DNA of 64,000 nt, from positions 129,091,741-129,155,740 of the forward strand of contig CM041465.1 in the NCBI GenBank assembly GCA_023213395.1, given 5' to 3'. Below the pieces are notes generated by a model. That model ran no database searches. It was not told where the DNA came from and worked only from the letters and a program-made list of their open reading frames with translations. The DNA comes from Cycas panzhihuaensis. Its lineage: Eukaryota; Cycadophyta. This document shows, piece after piece, positions 1 to 10,149 of this stretch. The translations under genes and the position numbers were made by a program. Every line of letters starts with the position of its first letter. The stretch's first letter is position 1.

Positions 1-480
1 ATTATTGCAGCAAGCATGATCAATGAAACGATCACGGATCATAATATGAAGAATTACTTCGTAAGAGGGCTGAATGAGAAGTTGCGAGCGCACATATGTG
101 AGGTTGATACCCATACAACCAAGGATTGTTTCTACAATCCCAGGGGGAAAGCATTCAGAGGTCGAGGTCGGGGAAGAGGCAACCCACCTCGGAATGTGTA
201 TACAACGAGGCGCACTGTAACCCTCGAGGAAGAAGCCGATGGGGAGATGCCTCATTTGTCTCTGATTCGCAATCGGAACCGAATGCCCAATGAAGCAAGA
301 ATACGAATGCCGTTCGTCAGAGCAGAATCGTGGCCCAAGCGACCACAAAACGGAGGATTGTAAGGGTAAAGCTAAAGCGACTAACCTAATGACAATCGTG
401 CTAGAAACTAAGAATGTGAAATTACAGAACAAACAAAAAGAGAAATTGGATGAAGGATATCCAAACCCCCCAACAGAGAT
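1..480 (+). pseudogene. G1 gag, nucleocapsid end (degenerate)
   Basis: The open stretch 16-363 begins with a capsid end (YFVRGLNEKLR) that runs directly into a zinc knuckle which has lost its first cysteine (HICEVDTHTTKDC). The better-preserved copy in G2 has about 90 extra residues at this junction, so an internal deletion is likely. An RGRGRGRG basic stretch follows. After a frame change near 245-370, two more decayed knuckles can be read (CLIC...C and C...DHKTEDC). Gag nucleocapsid packages the element RNA. Not functional here. Confidence 0.75.
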
Positions 481-1146
481 GGATCGGTACAAACAAGCGA
501 AACAAGTGTTAGATGGTTTAGTCCAGGAAGAAAATATACTACCAATGGGTAAACCAGAGACAAAATATGTTTATGTGCGGAAAAATAAACAAAAAGAGCC
601 AGAAAAACTACCAGAAGAATCTACGGCAAAACCCCAAATGGTGCAAATGGAAGAGTTGTTTAAAGGATTACCAGTAGAAGATATTCCCAGAATGTTGTTA
701 TTGATGGAAAATCTAGTGAAACAGTTGCAGTTAACTATTCCTCTGTCTCAGGTTATTGATTGGATTAAAGGAGGAGTGTTACAGAAGGGAATTACCAAAA
801 GTTTGAAACAAGTTATACCATCATTCGACATGGATCCAATGGTAACCATGTCCGTATTGGGAGAAACATTCCTTCGAGTAATTGTGGATGGAGGTGCAAG
901 AAGAATGTGTTACCAGCTGCAACATGGCGTAAATTGGGAAGCCCGAAGTTGGAGGCGGCAACCTATTCGCTGAAGTTGGCCAATGAGCTACTGGTACGAC
1001 CCATAGGCAGATTGGCCAATATCAAAGTAGACGTGGCAGGGATAGTGGTAAGAGTTGACTTCACGATCGTGGAAACGGAGAAAGGAGCCACACCCTACCC
1101 AAAGATTACTAGGAAGGCCATGGTTATACAAAGCGCAATGCCTTGA
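290..1146 (+). pseudogene. G1 gag-protease spacer and aspartic protease
   Basis: The ORF 290-973 holds a conserved spacer (VEDIPRM, LTIPLSQVIDWIKGG) also found in G2, G3 and G4. It ends at the protease active site VIVDGGA. A frameshift near 900-930 moves the rest of the protease (WRKLGSPKLE, YSLKLANELLVRPIGRL) to the frame of 907-1146. The catalytic triplet reads D-G-G instead of the usual D-S/T-G. G2 and G4 share this, so it is a family trait and not decay. The expected role is cleavage of the gag-pol polyprotein. Confidence 0.75.
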
Positions 1147-1279
1147 ATTGGGAAAAGGTAACCTTCACTTTATCGGACAACAACAACAAAGTGGTGCTAC
1201 CAATCCGGAAGAAGTTCAATTGAAGTAATTCAGACGAAGGATCCAAAGACAACAAGAATAAGCACAACATTTTCTTCCA

Positions 1280-1723
1280 ATGAGGAAGAACACATCTTTC
1301 ACATGGCGGAAGAGCCCACCACGTCAAAGCATCACCAAAGATGAAGAACCAACGGATCTCGAAGAAATATACAACTCTTCGGATGACGAACACGGTATGA
1401 AGTTCGTGGATTACTGGCTTCAGGATGCATATGAAGTAAACTCTTCTTCTTTCAGATGTAATTTGTTATCTAAATATGTATCTGTAAACATTGATAATAA
1501 TTTAAATTCTTTTGAATATATGCTGACTAATGATCATTTGGAAATTGATAATAACCTAGACCAACCAACCCTTAGCTTATCTAGTAATTTTCGTAGTTTT
1601 TTTCTAGTTAGTAGTAACCTTGACATCCCATCTACTTCAGGTGTGGGTCCTGAGGTAGATTCCTTACCTCCCCCTTTATTACAACTTGGGAAGGAAGTAA
1701 TATCCCTTCCTCTTCTTCCTTAG
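1280..1723 (+). pseudogene. G1 protease-RT linker, acidic/Ser-rich ORF
   Basis: This 147-codon ORF has no recognised domain. It is acidic and serine/asparagine-rich, with the string LQDAYEVNSSSF near its middle. Similar strings stand at the same place in G3 (LQKAYEANTPSANYY, near 20740) and G2 (NNSYEVQPPSYHCNLLS, near 11150, minus strand). It is therefore a conserved but fast-changing part of the polyprotein between protease and the second capsid-like region. Function unknown. Confidence 0.55.
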
Positions 1724-1839
1724 AGGTACACCTTGACCATAAATCTCTTCCAACCATTGGCGCCAAAAGCGGGAAATGGAAGGAGGATTGCTAGTAAGTA
1801 CTTCTAGCGAGTCTGGTCTAGGAAATAAAATCACTATTA

Positions 1840-2440
1840 GGAGAAAACAAGCATCAAACCTATATTGGGGATTACGTTAAACCATTCTATGGGGAGCAGT
1901 TATATGGGACTACCCATTTAACACACTGCGTTGAATATTGGATAGCGCAGGGAAATTGGGACAAAACCCAATGGCAGCAGGATTTAATCCTAACCCTACG
2001 AGGGAAAGCTTGGTATTGGTACTTAGCTCACCAACATACCCTTAGAAATTGGCAAGAATTGCAAACGATGTTTCGAATACGATTCGATCATCCAGACCAA
2101 CTAGCTATTCCAATATTCTATGTAGGACATGACCCTAGGAAACACATACAGGTATGTAAATAAAATTGGAAATCTTTGAGTATACCTAAGCGGAATTGGT
2201 CTAACTACTTCTACCACACCTTGGGGAGAGTAGCAAAAGACTGGTTCTTGGGAAGGGAGCAAAACCTAGATATAACTTGGGAAAACCTAAGGAAATCTTT
2301 CATAAAAACCTTTAAGCATACTTCGGAAAACCAAGAAGTAGACAAAATCCTGAAACATATCAGAATGATGAGCATAAAACTAGAACAGCATTTAACAGAT
2401 CAGGAAACAGTAGAATCCATACATAGTGAAGAAGAAGAGA
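1840..2440 (+). pseudogene. G1 second capsid-like (retrotransposon-gag-like) region before RT
   Basis: Reading across a few stops gives two gag-like units: first THCVEYWIAQGNW ... LILTLRGKAWYWYLA ... LQTMFRIRF (about 1905-2080), then WKSLSIPKRNWSNYF ... LGRVAKDWF ... ITWENLRKSF (about 2160-2310). The pattern of a hydrophobic stretch, L-x-G-x-A-x-x-W-Y/F, then W-x-x-L-x-x-x-F is the core of retrotransposon gag capsid domains. It sits downstream of the protease, where gag is not expected. G2 (10150-10680) and G4 (28003-28440) have it at the same place. The second unit is joined in frame to RT from 2176. Confidence 0.65.
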
Positions 2441-2559
2441 TTGTGAATTATCCTGCAGAATTTACAGAATTCACCGTTGGAGAAAGAAAAGTAGAAGATG
2501 CTCCAGGGCACAAAACTGAAAATGTAGAAGATGTGGGTATAACGAAGTTGAAAACAACA

Positions 2560-3440
2560 GAAATTAATGTTGGCAATTCAGAAAATCCTAAGCTTATTCG
2601 AATTGGAGATTATTGGGATTCTCAAACGGTAGCCGAAGCTCAACAATTATTCGAAGAATTCCGTGATGTGTTCGCGTGGTCATATAAAGATTTGAAAGGT
2701 ATTCCTCCGGAGATAAGAATGCATCATATTGATCTAGTGGAGGACGCTAAACCAGTAAAACAGCGACCATACCGAATGAATCCGAAATATAAAGAAAAAG
2801 TAAAAGCAGAACTTGATAAAATGTTAGAAGCGGGTTATATATACGAAATTGACTACAGTGACTGGGTGAGCCCTGTAGTAGTAGTTCCAAAGAAAAATGG
2901 GAAAATTCGAGTCTGTGTGGATTACAGACAATTGAACAAAGTGACGAAAAAAGATCCATTTCCGTTACCTTTCACGGAAGATATTTTAGAAGCAGTTGGA
3001 GGGAATGAAATCTATTCATTCACAGACGGATTTAGTGGGTACAATCAAGTGCAGATTGCCCCGGAAGATCAGGCAAAGACAACATTCGTAACAGAATGGG
3101 GTACGTACGCCTATAAGGTAATGCCATTCGGTCTTACGAATGCACCGGCGACATTTCAACGGATTGTGATTAATATTTTTCGTAAATTTATTGGAGAAAA
3201 GTTGATGTATTCTTAGACGATTGGACATTGTACGGGTTAATGAAAAATCATATGGAAAACTTGAGAGAAATGTTGCAAACTTGTCGAGAAAATAAACTGT
3301 GTCTCAATCCAGAAAAATGTACATTTCTGGTACCCTTTGGAAACCTCCTAGGGCATATAGTCGACAAGAAGGATTGCCGAGATCCAAAGAAAAGTGTACG
3401 CCATTTTACACTTTCCGACACCGAATACGAGGAAGCGGTG
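2560..3440 (+). pseudogene. G1 reverse transcriptase
   Basis: The frame 2176-3216 carries the RT palm: WVSPVVVVPKKNGKIRVCVDYR, then YSFTDGFSGYNQV and [15 protein letters not shown] one-base frameshift at about 3200 puts the catalytic FLDDW box in the next frame (about 3201-3458), followed by LCLNPEKCTFLV and the GHIV thumb region. The linker before it (FRDVFAWSYKDLKGIPPE) is typical of this branch. RT copies element RNA into DNA in virus-like particles. The frameshift and later stops rule out a working enzyme. Confidence 0.92.
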
Positions 3441-3589
3441 AAAGGTTTTTGGGTTTGACAGATATTATAGAAAATTTATCGGAGGATATGCATATATATC
3501 GGACCTCTGGAAGAATTGCTAAAAAGAATATTGAATGGATATGGACCGAGGATCGAACGAGCATTGAAACATTAAAAGCAAGCCATAGT

Positions 3590-4174
3590 AGCAGCGCCTA
3601 TATTGCGATTCCCAGATTGGAAGAAAACCTTTCACGTACATGTGGATGCGTCGCAATACGCTATTGGATGCGTATTGGCCCAACCCAGTGATGATAAAAC
3701 GGATCATCCAATCTATTTTGCCAGTCGGAAACTTACGAGGGCAGAGCAGAATTATACGACGACGGAAAGGGAAGCACTCGGCATGGTTTATGCACTACAA
3801 AAGTTTCGATATTATTTGTTATCTAATCCATTCCTGTTTTTGGTCGACCACCAAGCCTTGATGTATCTGGTGAATAAACCCATTATGCGAGGAAGGATCA
3901 GCAGATGGCTAATGTTGTTCCAAGAATTTTCATTCAAAATCATTGTGAAACCGGGCAAGGCGCACATCATTCCAGATCAACTATCGAGAATCAAAAATGG
4001 AGAAAAAGCCACAGGGATACCAGATGATTTTCCAGACGCAGCCCTATTCAGCATAGATGCAGTTCCAGTAGACTGGTATGAGGGAATACCAGAATACCTA
4101 GTGACCGGTGAAGTGCCGGTAATTAGATCGTGCGAAGCGAAATTTCATCGAGCGAGCCGTATCACTTATCGGTG
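3590..4174 (+). pseudogene. G1 RNase H and RH-integrase spacer
   Basis: ORF 3603-4175 has the RNase H acidic residues in HVDASQYAIGC, TTEREALGMVYA, VDHQALMYL and the terminal PDQLSR. Tether residues (RYYLLSNPF, ISRWLMLFQEF) match gypsy RNase H. After it comes a spacer ending ALFSIDAVPVDWYEGI that also occurs in G4 (LFSIEAVP), so it is a conserved segment before integrase. This is one of the best-preserved domains of G1, but RT upstream and integrase downstream are in other frames. Confidence 0.88.
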
Positions 4175-4202
4175 AGTTGTACAAATTGGGGCGGATGACA
4201 TA

Positions 4203-5300
4203 TTGCGGCGTTGTGTTCGACGGATGAGACAAACCCGGATCATGTCGCAGGCACATGAAGGAGTAGCGGGTGGCCACATGGGGAAATTGGCCACATGGCG
4301 GAAAATCTTGACGTCGGGATTCTGGTGGCCGTCGATGTTCGAAGATGTTAAAAAATGGGTTCAAGCATGCGACTATTGCCAACGTGTGGGGAAACCTAGT
4401 CGACAGGATTTCCACCCGTTGCATCCTATACTACCTTTGGCACCGTTCGAAAGGTGGGGACTCGACTTTGTGGGGCCTATCAAACCAGCAGCACGCAGAT
4501 CAAAAGCTCGATACATTCTGGTGGCAACCGACTATACGACAAAGTGGGTGGAAGCACGCGCATTGAGGAAAGCCGATGCAGAAAGCACAGCAAGATTTCT
4601 GTATGAGGTGATAATCACGCGATTTGGATGCCCTTTGGAGATTGTTAGTGACCAAGGTGCCCACTTCCTCAACCAAACGATTGAAACATTGACAACTGCC
4701 TTCATGATTAGCCATCGGAAATCAATTCCCTATTACCCGAGAGCCAATGGTCAAGCAGAGAGCTCAAACAAAATAATCGAAAACTGTTTACGGAAGATAT
4801 GCGACATCGGATCAGTTAGGTGAGAAGCTACCTTAGTACTATGGGCCTTTAAATGCGACATACAAAAGATCGCTTGGATGGACCCATTCCAAATTGTATA
4901 TGGCACGGAAGCCATCCTTCCAACCGAGTTCGAAATACCCGACTACGAGTGGCAATACAATGCGATTAACGACCTCCGGTCCTTGGAGCAATTTGGAAGA
5001 TCTAATCTGATTTGGAAGAGACGCGACATCTAGCAAACTGGGTGCAACATATAGAAAAGCGACGACAAAAAGCGTGACATGACCGCCATCTGCGGAAACC
5101 ACAATTCAGTGAAGGCGATCAAGTATTGCTATACGACAGCAAATTCAAAACACACCCCGGGAAACTCAAGATGCGGTGATTGGGACCATACATCGCAGAA
5201 AGAATTTTCGAGAATGGTTCGGTGCAGCTTCGAGAAATCGACGGACCCCTGCTACCAACACGGGTAAATGGTAGCAGACTGAAGCCTTACATTGAGTAAC
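4203..5300 (+). pseudogene. G1 integrase
   Basis: ORF 4203-4823 holds the HHCC zinc region (HEGVAGGHMG ... CDYCQRVGKPS) and the core: first Asp in WGLDFVGPIKP, second in SDQGAHFL, Glu in GQAESSNKIIE, all present. The C-terminal domain continues with several frame changes to about 5300 (GTEAILPTE, LYDSKFKTHPGKL, ENGSVQLREIDG). Integrase inserts element cDNA into the chromosome. The missing continuity after 4823 makes it inactive. Confidence 0.88.
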
Positions 5301-5587
5301 CAGTTACCAGTAGGATCAGCTGGTTGTACCATAGTGTATTGCATGTTGTTGAGGCACTCAACTGCCTTGATACCGAGCCATGATCCAGTTCGGTATGGAT
5401 ATAAAAATGGAAAAAAAATTGGAAAAAATAAAAAATAACCGTAACTCATTTCTGATATAAGCAACAACAGTATAATCCAAGAAAAATCAGAGGAAACCTC
5501 ATCAGCATACAAGCGAATTACAGTGTAAGTATCAAAGCAGTGCGTTACTGTACGTCTGATTGGGATGATGATAAAAGTGGAAAATAC
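5300..5587 (+). other. G1 3' untranslated stretch, A-rich
   Basis: No coding signal. It holds an A-rich run near 5400-5445 (several A6-A8 tracts) that has a counterpart in G3 at about 32215-32270, so it is part of the element and not flanking DNA. Its role is unknown. Confidence 0.5.
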
Positions 5588-6010
5588 ACTATACGTACCA
5601 AAGGAATTCACTAAAGTACGCATAGTTGAAAAAAGTGACTCAGAATTACACTATACGTGCACGAAAAGTGCGGACAGTGCGCATAGTGTAAATAACTTCG
5701 ATGGCTCAATTACATTATACGTGCACGAAAAGTATGCGAGATAGGTACGCACAGGGCAAAGGAGCGTAAACTCAAATTATACATTATACGTGCACGAAAA
5801 TGCGTGAGCAGTGCACGCCGGTGCAAAGGAGCGTAAACTCAAATTATACATTATACGTACCAACGACGTACGTAATCGGCACGCACCGTAAAAAGATACT
5901 TAAGTGACTATTTACATTATACGTACCAAAGAAAGTACGTAATCGAGTACGCATAATGGAAATTCTTAACATTATACGTACCAAGGGCACGTATAAGACA
6001 AAATACACAA
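5588..6010 (+). repeat. G1 tandem repeat, about seven units of 55-69 bp
   Basis: Units begin at about 5588, 5650, 5713, 5782, 5849, 5915 and 5970 with CAYTATACGTRC and carry a partly inverted partner such as GTACGCATAATG, so several units can fold as hairpins. One pair at 5915-5958 is almost complete. G3 has a single related unit near 32375-32465 (CACTATGTG ... CGCATAGTG). This is non-coding and lies between integrase and the first extra ORF. Confidence 0.75.
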
Positions 6011-6198
6011 AACGACAAATCATTACGCACTGCGAACATTCCCGTCGTCAGACGCAGAGCGGAACCGCACGCAAGGAATTGCTCGGGTACGCATCACAGT
6101 GCGCGAAAACAGTGAAACGGCAAGCGTTCCTCAGAGGTACGTACGTGCGGTTCTCTGCAGACGTTTTGGTTTCTTTCTTACCTCTGGAAATCCACAGC

Positions 6199-6893
6199 CA
6201 TGATGAGGATGGTAGGGTGCCAAGAGGCATACATTCCCAAGCTTAAACAGGACCTCCAAACCCTACCAAAGTGACATTTCAGACAAAGGTTAAGCAGGCA
6301 GGCTGGAAGGACTACATTTTTTGTAACCCTATGTATTATGACCCGGCGTTAATGGACCAAATCCTGATGGCCCTAAAGCAAGCAATGACAAAGTTAAATT
6401 GGACGCAGATATAGTCCACACTATTACTGGACTTCCCAAGGAGGGAGAGGTTCCATTGGGAACAAAAAGGTCGGAGGTTGACAGGGAAATGTGGATGAGG
6501 GAATTATGCCAGCCTAACACTCAAATAATGTCTGGCGGAATCAGGGTAGCCGACATTATAGACGACAGATTGCAGTGGGTGGCCAAAGTGATTAATTCTA
6601 GGTTTTTGTCAAAAAGGAAATATACCTACATCCAGGGAGGTATGATGCAGGTACTATTAAAAATTCGGGATGGAGAAAGAATGAACTGGTCCGAATTTTT
6701 ATCAGAGAATATGAGGCAACAGCTACAGGAAATCCGGACACACCCCTTCCGCCATCCTTCATTGCTTTTGGCAATTTTATTTTACCAGTGTCCGGAAGTT
6801 CAATTAACCAGAACCACTATTTCTCCTCGGGAACCAATCATTAAACAGTGGGTAGCAGAGTTCCCAGACACAACAACCAAAGATGAAAGCTAA
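6199..6893 (+). pseudogene. G1 extra ORF 1 (aORF1), envelope-position protein
   Basis: The likely start is ATG near 6199; two frame changes occur before the open frame 6399-6893. Features include GLPKEGEVPLGTKRSEVDRE, then a hydrophobic and basic core (VAKVINSRFLSKRKYTYI, LLKIRDGERMNWSEFL, PSLLLAILFYQCPEVQL). Counterparts are in G3 (32766-33420) and G4 (22750-23400, minus). The layout resembles plant proteins annotated as putative plant transposon protein or Athila ORF3, but that family assignment is from memory and unsearched. No clear signal peptide or transmembrane pair is visible, so I do not call it an envelope. Confidence 0.6.
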
Positions 6894-7293
6894 ACGGAGA
6901 GTTCAGAAGCAAATGCAGAAGGTCCTTACCTGGTTACAAAAAACCCCAGGTACATCTATTCCTCATAGGACAAAGCAAGCTGTCCATTGACGTGGGAAGA
7001 GGAAGAAAGGAGAGGAGGAAACAGAAGAAGAAGAGGAGGAGGAGGCAGAAGCATCCTGGGAAGAATGGGAAGACTTCCCAGCAGCAGCAGAGGTTGTAGA
7101 GCCCTCAGCACCTCCTACACCGCAGGACAAAGCGGGACCAATCATTCAGATGATCCAGGATTTGGAGGTAGGGTATAAAGCAGAGATAGCGGCCCTTCAG
7201 GAGAAAATAAAGGAGAAGGATGCCATTATTGCTACCCTGACACAGATAAACGAAGAAATTTTGGGAGGACCGAGGCAGCAGGAGCCGCCTTGA
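6883..7293 (+). pseudogene. G1 extra ORF 2 (aORF2), acidic coiled-coil protein
   Basis: It starts at ATG 6883, overlapping the end of aORF1 in another frame, and is broken by one TGA at about 6988. The middle is a Glu run (about 7010-7060) and the end is a heptad-rich helix (IIQMIQDLEVGYKAEI, LQEKIKEKDAIIATLTQ). G3 has the same protein, split by the C3 insertion (33460-33578 and 39232-39492). Overlapping start and stop suggests coupled expression with aORF1. Function unknown; a self-associating structural protein is possible. Confidence 0.6.
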
Positions 7294-7386
7294 GACAGAG
7301 TGGGGGAGGGATACCCCGAAATTTTGATTTTTTGGAGTTTTGTTGAGCAAGGATGCTCAAACCCATAACTATTGACCCGGGATAGA
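7294..7386 (+). other. G1 purine-rich tract and LTR-proximal region
   Basis: A GTGGGGGAGGGA tract stands at 7301-7312, and GGGATAGA directly precedes the LTR. Either could prime plus-strand synthesis; the LTR-adjacent one is the expected position. G3 has the equivalent CGAGAAAGG before its LTR at 39627. Confidence 0.45.
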
Positions 7387-8213
7387 TGTTGGAGTTAAAA
7401 TTGACTCAATGGCTGTGTGAGGACTAGAGGTAGGTCAGACAACTCGAGTTGCAGGTATGGACCGTACGGAGGTACGCACGAGGCAAAACAGCAGAAAAAC
7501 AAGCATGCAGGTACGTATGGCAGTGCGTGCACGGGCATGATGCATGGCGAGGAGCGTAATCCGGAACCAAGCGGTGCACGCATGACTGTGGAGACCAAAG
7601 TGAAGACCGAGGTGCTGACGCACGTCTAACGCACGGACCCTAAGGAGTAATTAATTAAGGCCAAACAAAGTGATTAAGTGAAGAGGCACGATAATCGAAG
7701 AGGCACGCATGATGATCGAAGTGCGGTTATGACAGTACCATAACCCTTGACCAAAAGGTACCAACGGGAGTACTTAAGGAGGTACGCATGATTCACTGGT
7801 TAGGGTGAGAGCCGGATATCACGCAGATGCGCAGGCCAGGAGACGATGCGCATGATGACCAATTGGAGCATGAATGTATGATAAGTACCATCCGGTACGC
7901 ATACATGTGAAGGATGTATCTTCTTTGGAATGCTCAGAATGCATTCCACCTCTGTAAATGAACTGTTGAATTAATAAAAGAAAGAGTTACGTGGAAATTG
8001 GTGTATGCTTAATGTTGTGATGATGATTTGCTGAAGTATGTATTGATTTACATGTCTTTGTGTACCATTCTGTGAATTACATATGGAATGTATGTGGAAT
8101 GTATGTGAATAACCATGTTGACAGTATCCTAAAACTAGACTATAGCGCTGTGTAACCTTGACAAGTGAGCAGAGGTGTCTCGTAAGTGTAATAAGACACC
8201 TCACAAGTCAACA
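7387..8213 (+). repeat. G1 3' LTR
   Basis: It starts TGTTGGAGTTAAAATTGAC and ends CACAAGTCAACA. The G3 LTR has matching ends (TGTTAGGGTCAAATTTGAC ... GGAAGTCAACA), and so does G2 (TGTTAGGGTCAAAATCGAC ... GAGTCAACA), which fixes both boundaries. Length is about 827 bp. Its partner 5' LTR lies outside the window. Confidence 0.75.
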
Positions 8214-9236
8214 ATCTTATTCTCATCTGTAGATAGTTCATTGTCTCAGGCTCTGGGCAACTCTCTTTCCATGTATAACGATTTCTTTTTTCATAGGAGT
8301 AGTCCTCGTTTGGCTGCTTAACACTCAAACAACCGCATATGGACAATCATATTCTCCACGACAGTGATCACGAAGGTAGGGTTTTAGACAAGGAGCACAT
8401 GGGTCCCGCGTAGTCTTTGTAGCCATGAATCTTGGCACAAATCAGACAATAACCATGGCAAGCTTCACGATGACAATTCGAACACAATGAAGGGCATAAT
8501 ATAGAGAGGCAGGTACTTCTTCTATGGTAGGATGTTATTCACGACCAGCTTCAACTCAAACATAGCAACTTCTTCAATGGCAACATGCAACCATCCCTTC
8601 AACGTACAACAGAAAATTCCTATGTGGCAACCACCTCTTCTAGAATATCTCAACAAGTTAGCAACATCAAATGATCTCTGTTACGGACATATTTTCTTCC
8701 TTTGCAGCAAGTAATTTATTAACTCCATTGGGATCTCTTATCATGCAATAATTAGGATTTTACAAATAGTTGTGGCTAACTTCTCTTTGTATGCAGGTTT
8801 TATTCATGGAAGAATTGAAACAAATTGACCACAAATTCATCAATAAAACCTTCTCAATGATTTTCATAATAGATTTCAACACAAACCCAAGGAAGTACAA
8901 GATCTTCACTTTGACCGAACAAACAAAACTCAATGACCAGCATATGTCATCATTAATTTCAGTTACACAAATTCACATCGACCAAATCTTTCATGGGGTA
9001 AACCCTAGAACATGGCTACTTCACATAACAAAATAAAAGAGTGATATTACCTAGTAAAATTCTGTCTTAGATCAATGCTTGACACAATAATGGTGGCCTT
9101 AGAATTTCGCCTTTCACCTTCCAAAAGGAACCTCAATTCGAAACTTGACTCTACAAAGCCACCTCCACACATCAACAAAATGGTGAACCTGCACACGAAT
9201 GCTCTCAAACAACTAGAAGAACCTCCTTTGATACTA
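8214..9236 (-). other. L1 leader region, no recognisable gene
   Basis: About 1 kb between the G1 LTR and the L1 LTR. If L1 is a minus-strand element this is its leader. I see no domain of gag or pol. On the minus strand near 8495-8400 there is a short cysteine/histidine-rich reading (C-x2-C-H, then C-H-G-Y-C-x2-C) that I could not assign. No second copy of the L1 LTR is visible at the left, so the left boundary is unknown. Confidence 0.35.
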
Positions 9237-9625
9237 TGTTAAAATTTTACATGGAGAGGATTCAATATCCAAGAATAATAGAACAAATATCAATGAGTAT
9301 AAAATGATAGTATTAACTCATAATGAAAAAGAGTACATCACAAAGTTTCCACAATGATAATATCACAATGACTTCATCTTAACTCAACGTGTTTACAACC
9401 CTACCTCAACCACTTATTTATACATCACAAGTGGGAGGAAATAGGAAGATGTGTTACATGTGGGATAAATGACCTCTTACACAACCAACCACATAACACC
9501 TATTTATTGACCAATAATCTATTGACCACTTACTTGCACATATGTGCATTATTATAATATTTTCTCCTAGACGTGACACTCACCTGAATACTTTGGACAC
9601 TTACATTAAACATTATTTTCCAACA
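9237..9625 (-). repeat. L1: LTR of an unidentified element (5' LTR on minus strand)
   Basis: On the minus strand it starts TGTTGGAAAATAATG and ends AAATTTTAACA, giving TG...CA ends over 389 bp. It is followed on that strand by TAGTATCAAAGGAGG, close to the initiator-tRNA-Met primer site TGGTATCA(G/A)AG, which is the usual copia choice. It cuts G2 in the RT gene. The rest of the element is not recognisable. Confidence 0.6.
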
Positions 9626-9850
9626 CTTAGATGTAACTTGCTTCAATCATTTTATCTAACTCAACCTTGACTTTTTCCTTATAATGCAGATTCATGTTGT
9701 AAGGCCTTTGTTTTATTTGCTTTGCCCCTTCAATTAAATCAATGTGGTGTACTCCTATTTCTGGGGGAATACCCTTAAGGCCTTTATATGACCATGCAAA
9801 TACGTCTTTAAACTCTTCAAAGAGGACTTGTATTTCAACTACAGTCTTTT
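9626..9850 (-). pseudogene. G2 RT, amino-terminal fragment
   Basis: Minus-strand reading shows the pre-palm region FEEFKDVFAWSYKGLKGIPPE and IDLIEGAKQIKQRPYNMN, then the start of the RT finger helix. It parallels G1 residues just before its RT palm. Truncated at the L1 boundary, so no catalytic residues remain. Confidence 0.75.
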
Positions 9851-10116
9851 CATCCTAGTAGTCTCCAATTGTGATGTTTTTTTTCTTTTGTTTCAGTTCC
9901 AAGGTTGGTTTTGGTTGTTTTAAGTTCCCCTTGTTGTATTTGATTACTTTCCCTTGACTTATAGGCAAGGGTCTCTTCTATGTTTCGTTGTTCATTGTGT
10001 ATCTTCGTGTATTTTGGAGGAAAGTTATGAACTTCTTTCCCTTCCTTGTCATCATTTTCGCTGTCCTTTATATCCATAGTGTTTTCAATTGACATAAGAT
10101 TCTGTTCTACTTTCAT
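9850..10116 (-). pseudogene. G2 linker between capsid-like region and RT
   Basis: An 88-codon minus-strand ORF, hydrophilic and rich in Glu, Lys and Asn, with no known domain. The equivalent place in G1 (about 2400-2600) is also acidic and poorly conserved. It is part of the degenerate polyprotein. Confidence 0.45.
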
Positions 10117-10149
10117 ACTAATCTTCCTAATGCTTCATAATACCTTGTG

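Larger units (their letters stand above)
1..8213 (+). mobile_element. G1: Ty3/gypsy element (Athila/Tat-like), 5' end outside window
   Basis: The order read on the plus strand is gag zinc-knuckle region, protease, acidic linker, a second capsid-like region, RT, RNase H, integrase, repeat-rich 3' region, two extra ORFs and a 3' LTR. RT before integrase defines Ty3/gypsy. The RT and integrase motifs (GFSGYNQVQIAPEDQ, FVGPIKP, YYPRANGQAES) and the extra ORFs place it near the Athila/Tat branch, not the chromoviruses, by my reading. Every domain has frameshifts or stops, so it is dead. The 5' LTR and most of the capsid lie before base 1. Confidence 0.9.

Noticed and set aside
6329-7145. Minus-strand ORFs over the extra genes of G1
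   Set aside because: Serine-rich mirrors of the acidic aORF2 and of aORF1.
6987-7178. Arg/Gly-rich ORF as an RNA-binding protein
   Set aside because: It is the wrong frame of the Glu-rich stretch of aORF2; the G3 copy shows which frame is conserved.
8770-9036. 88-codon ORF between G1 and L1
   Set aside because: AT-rich, no domain, probably chance.
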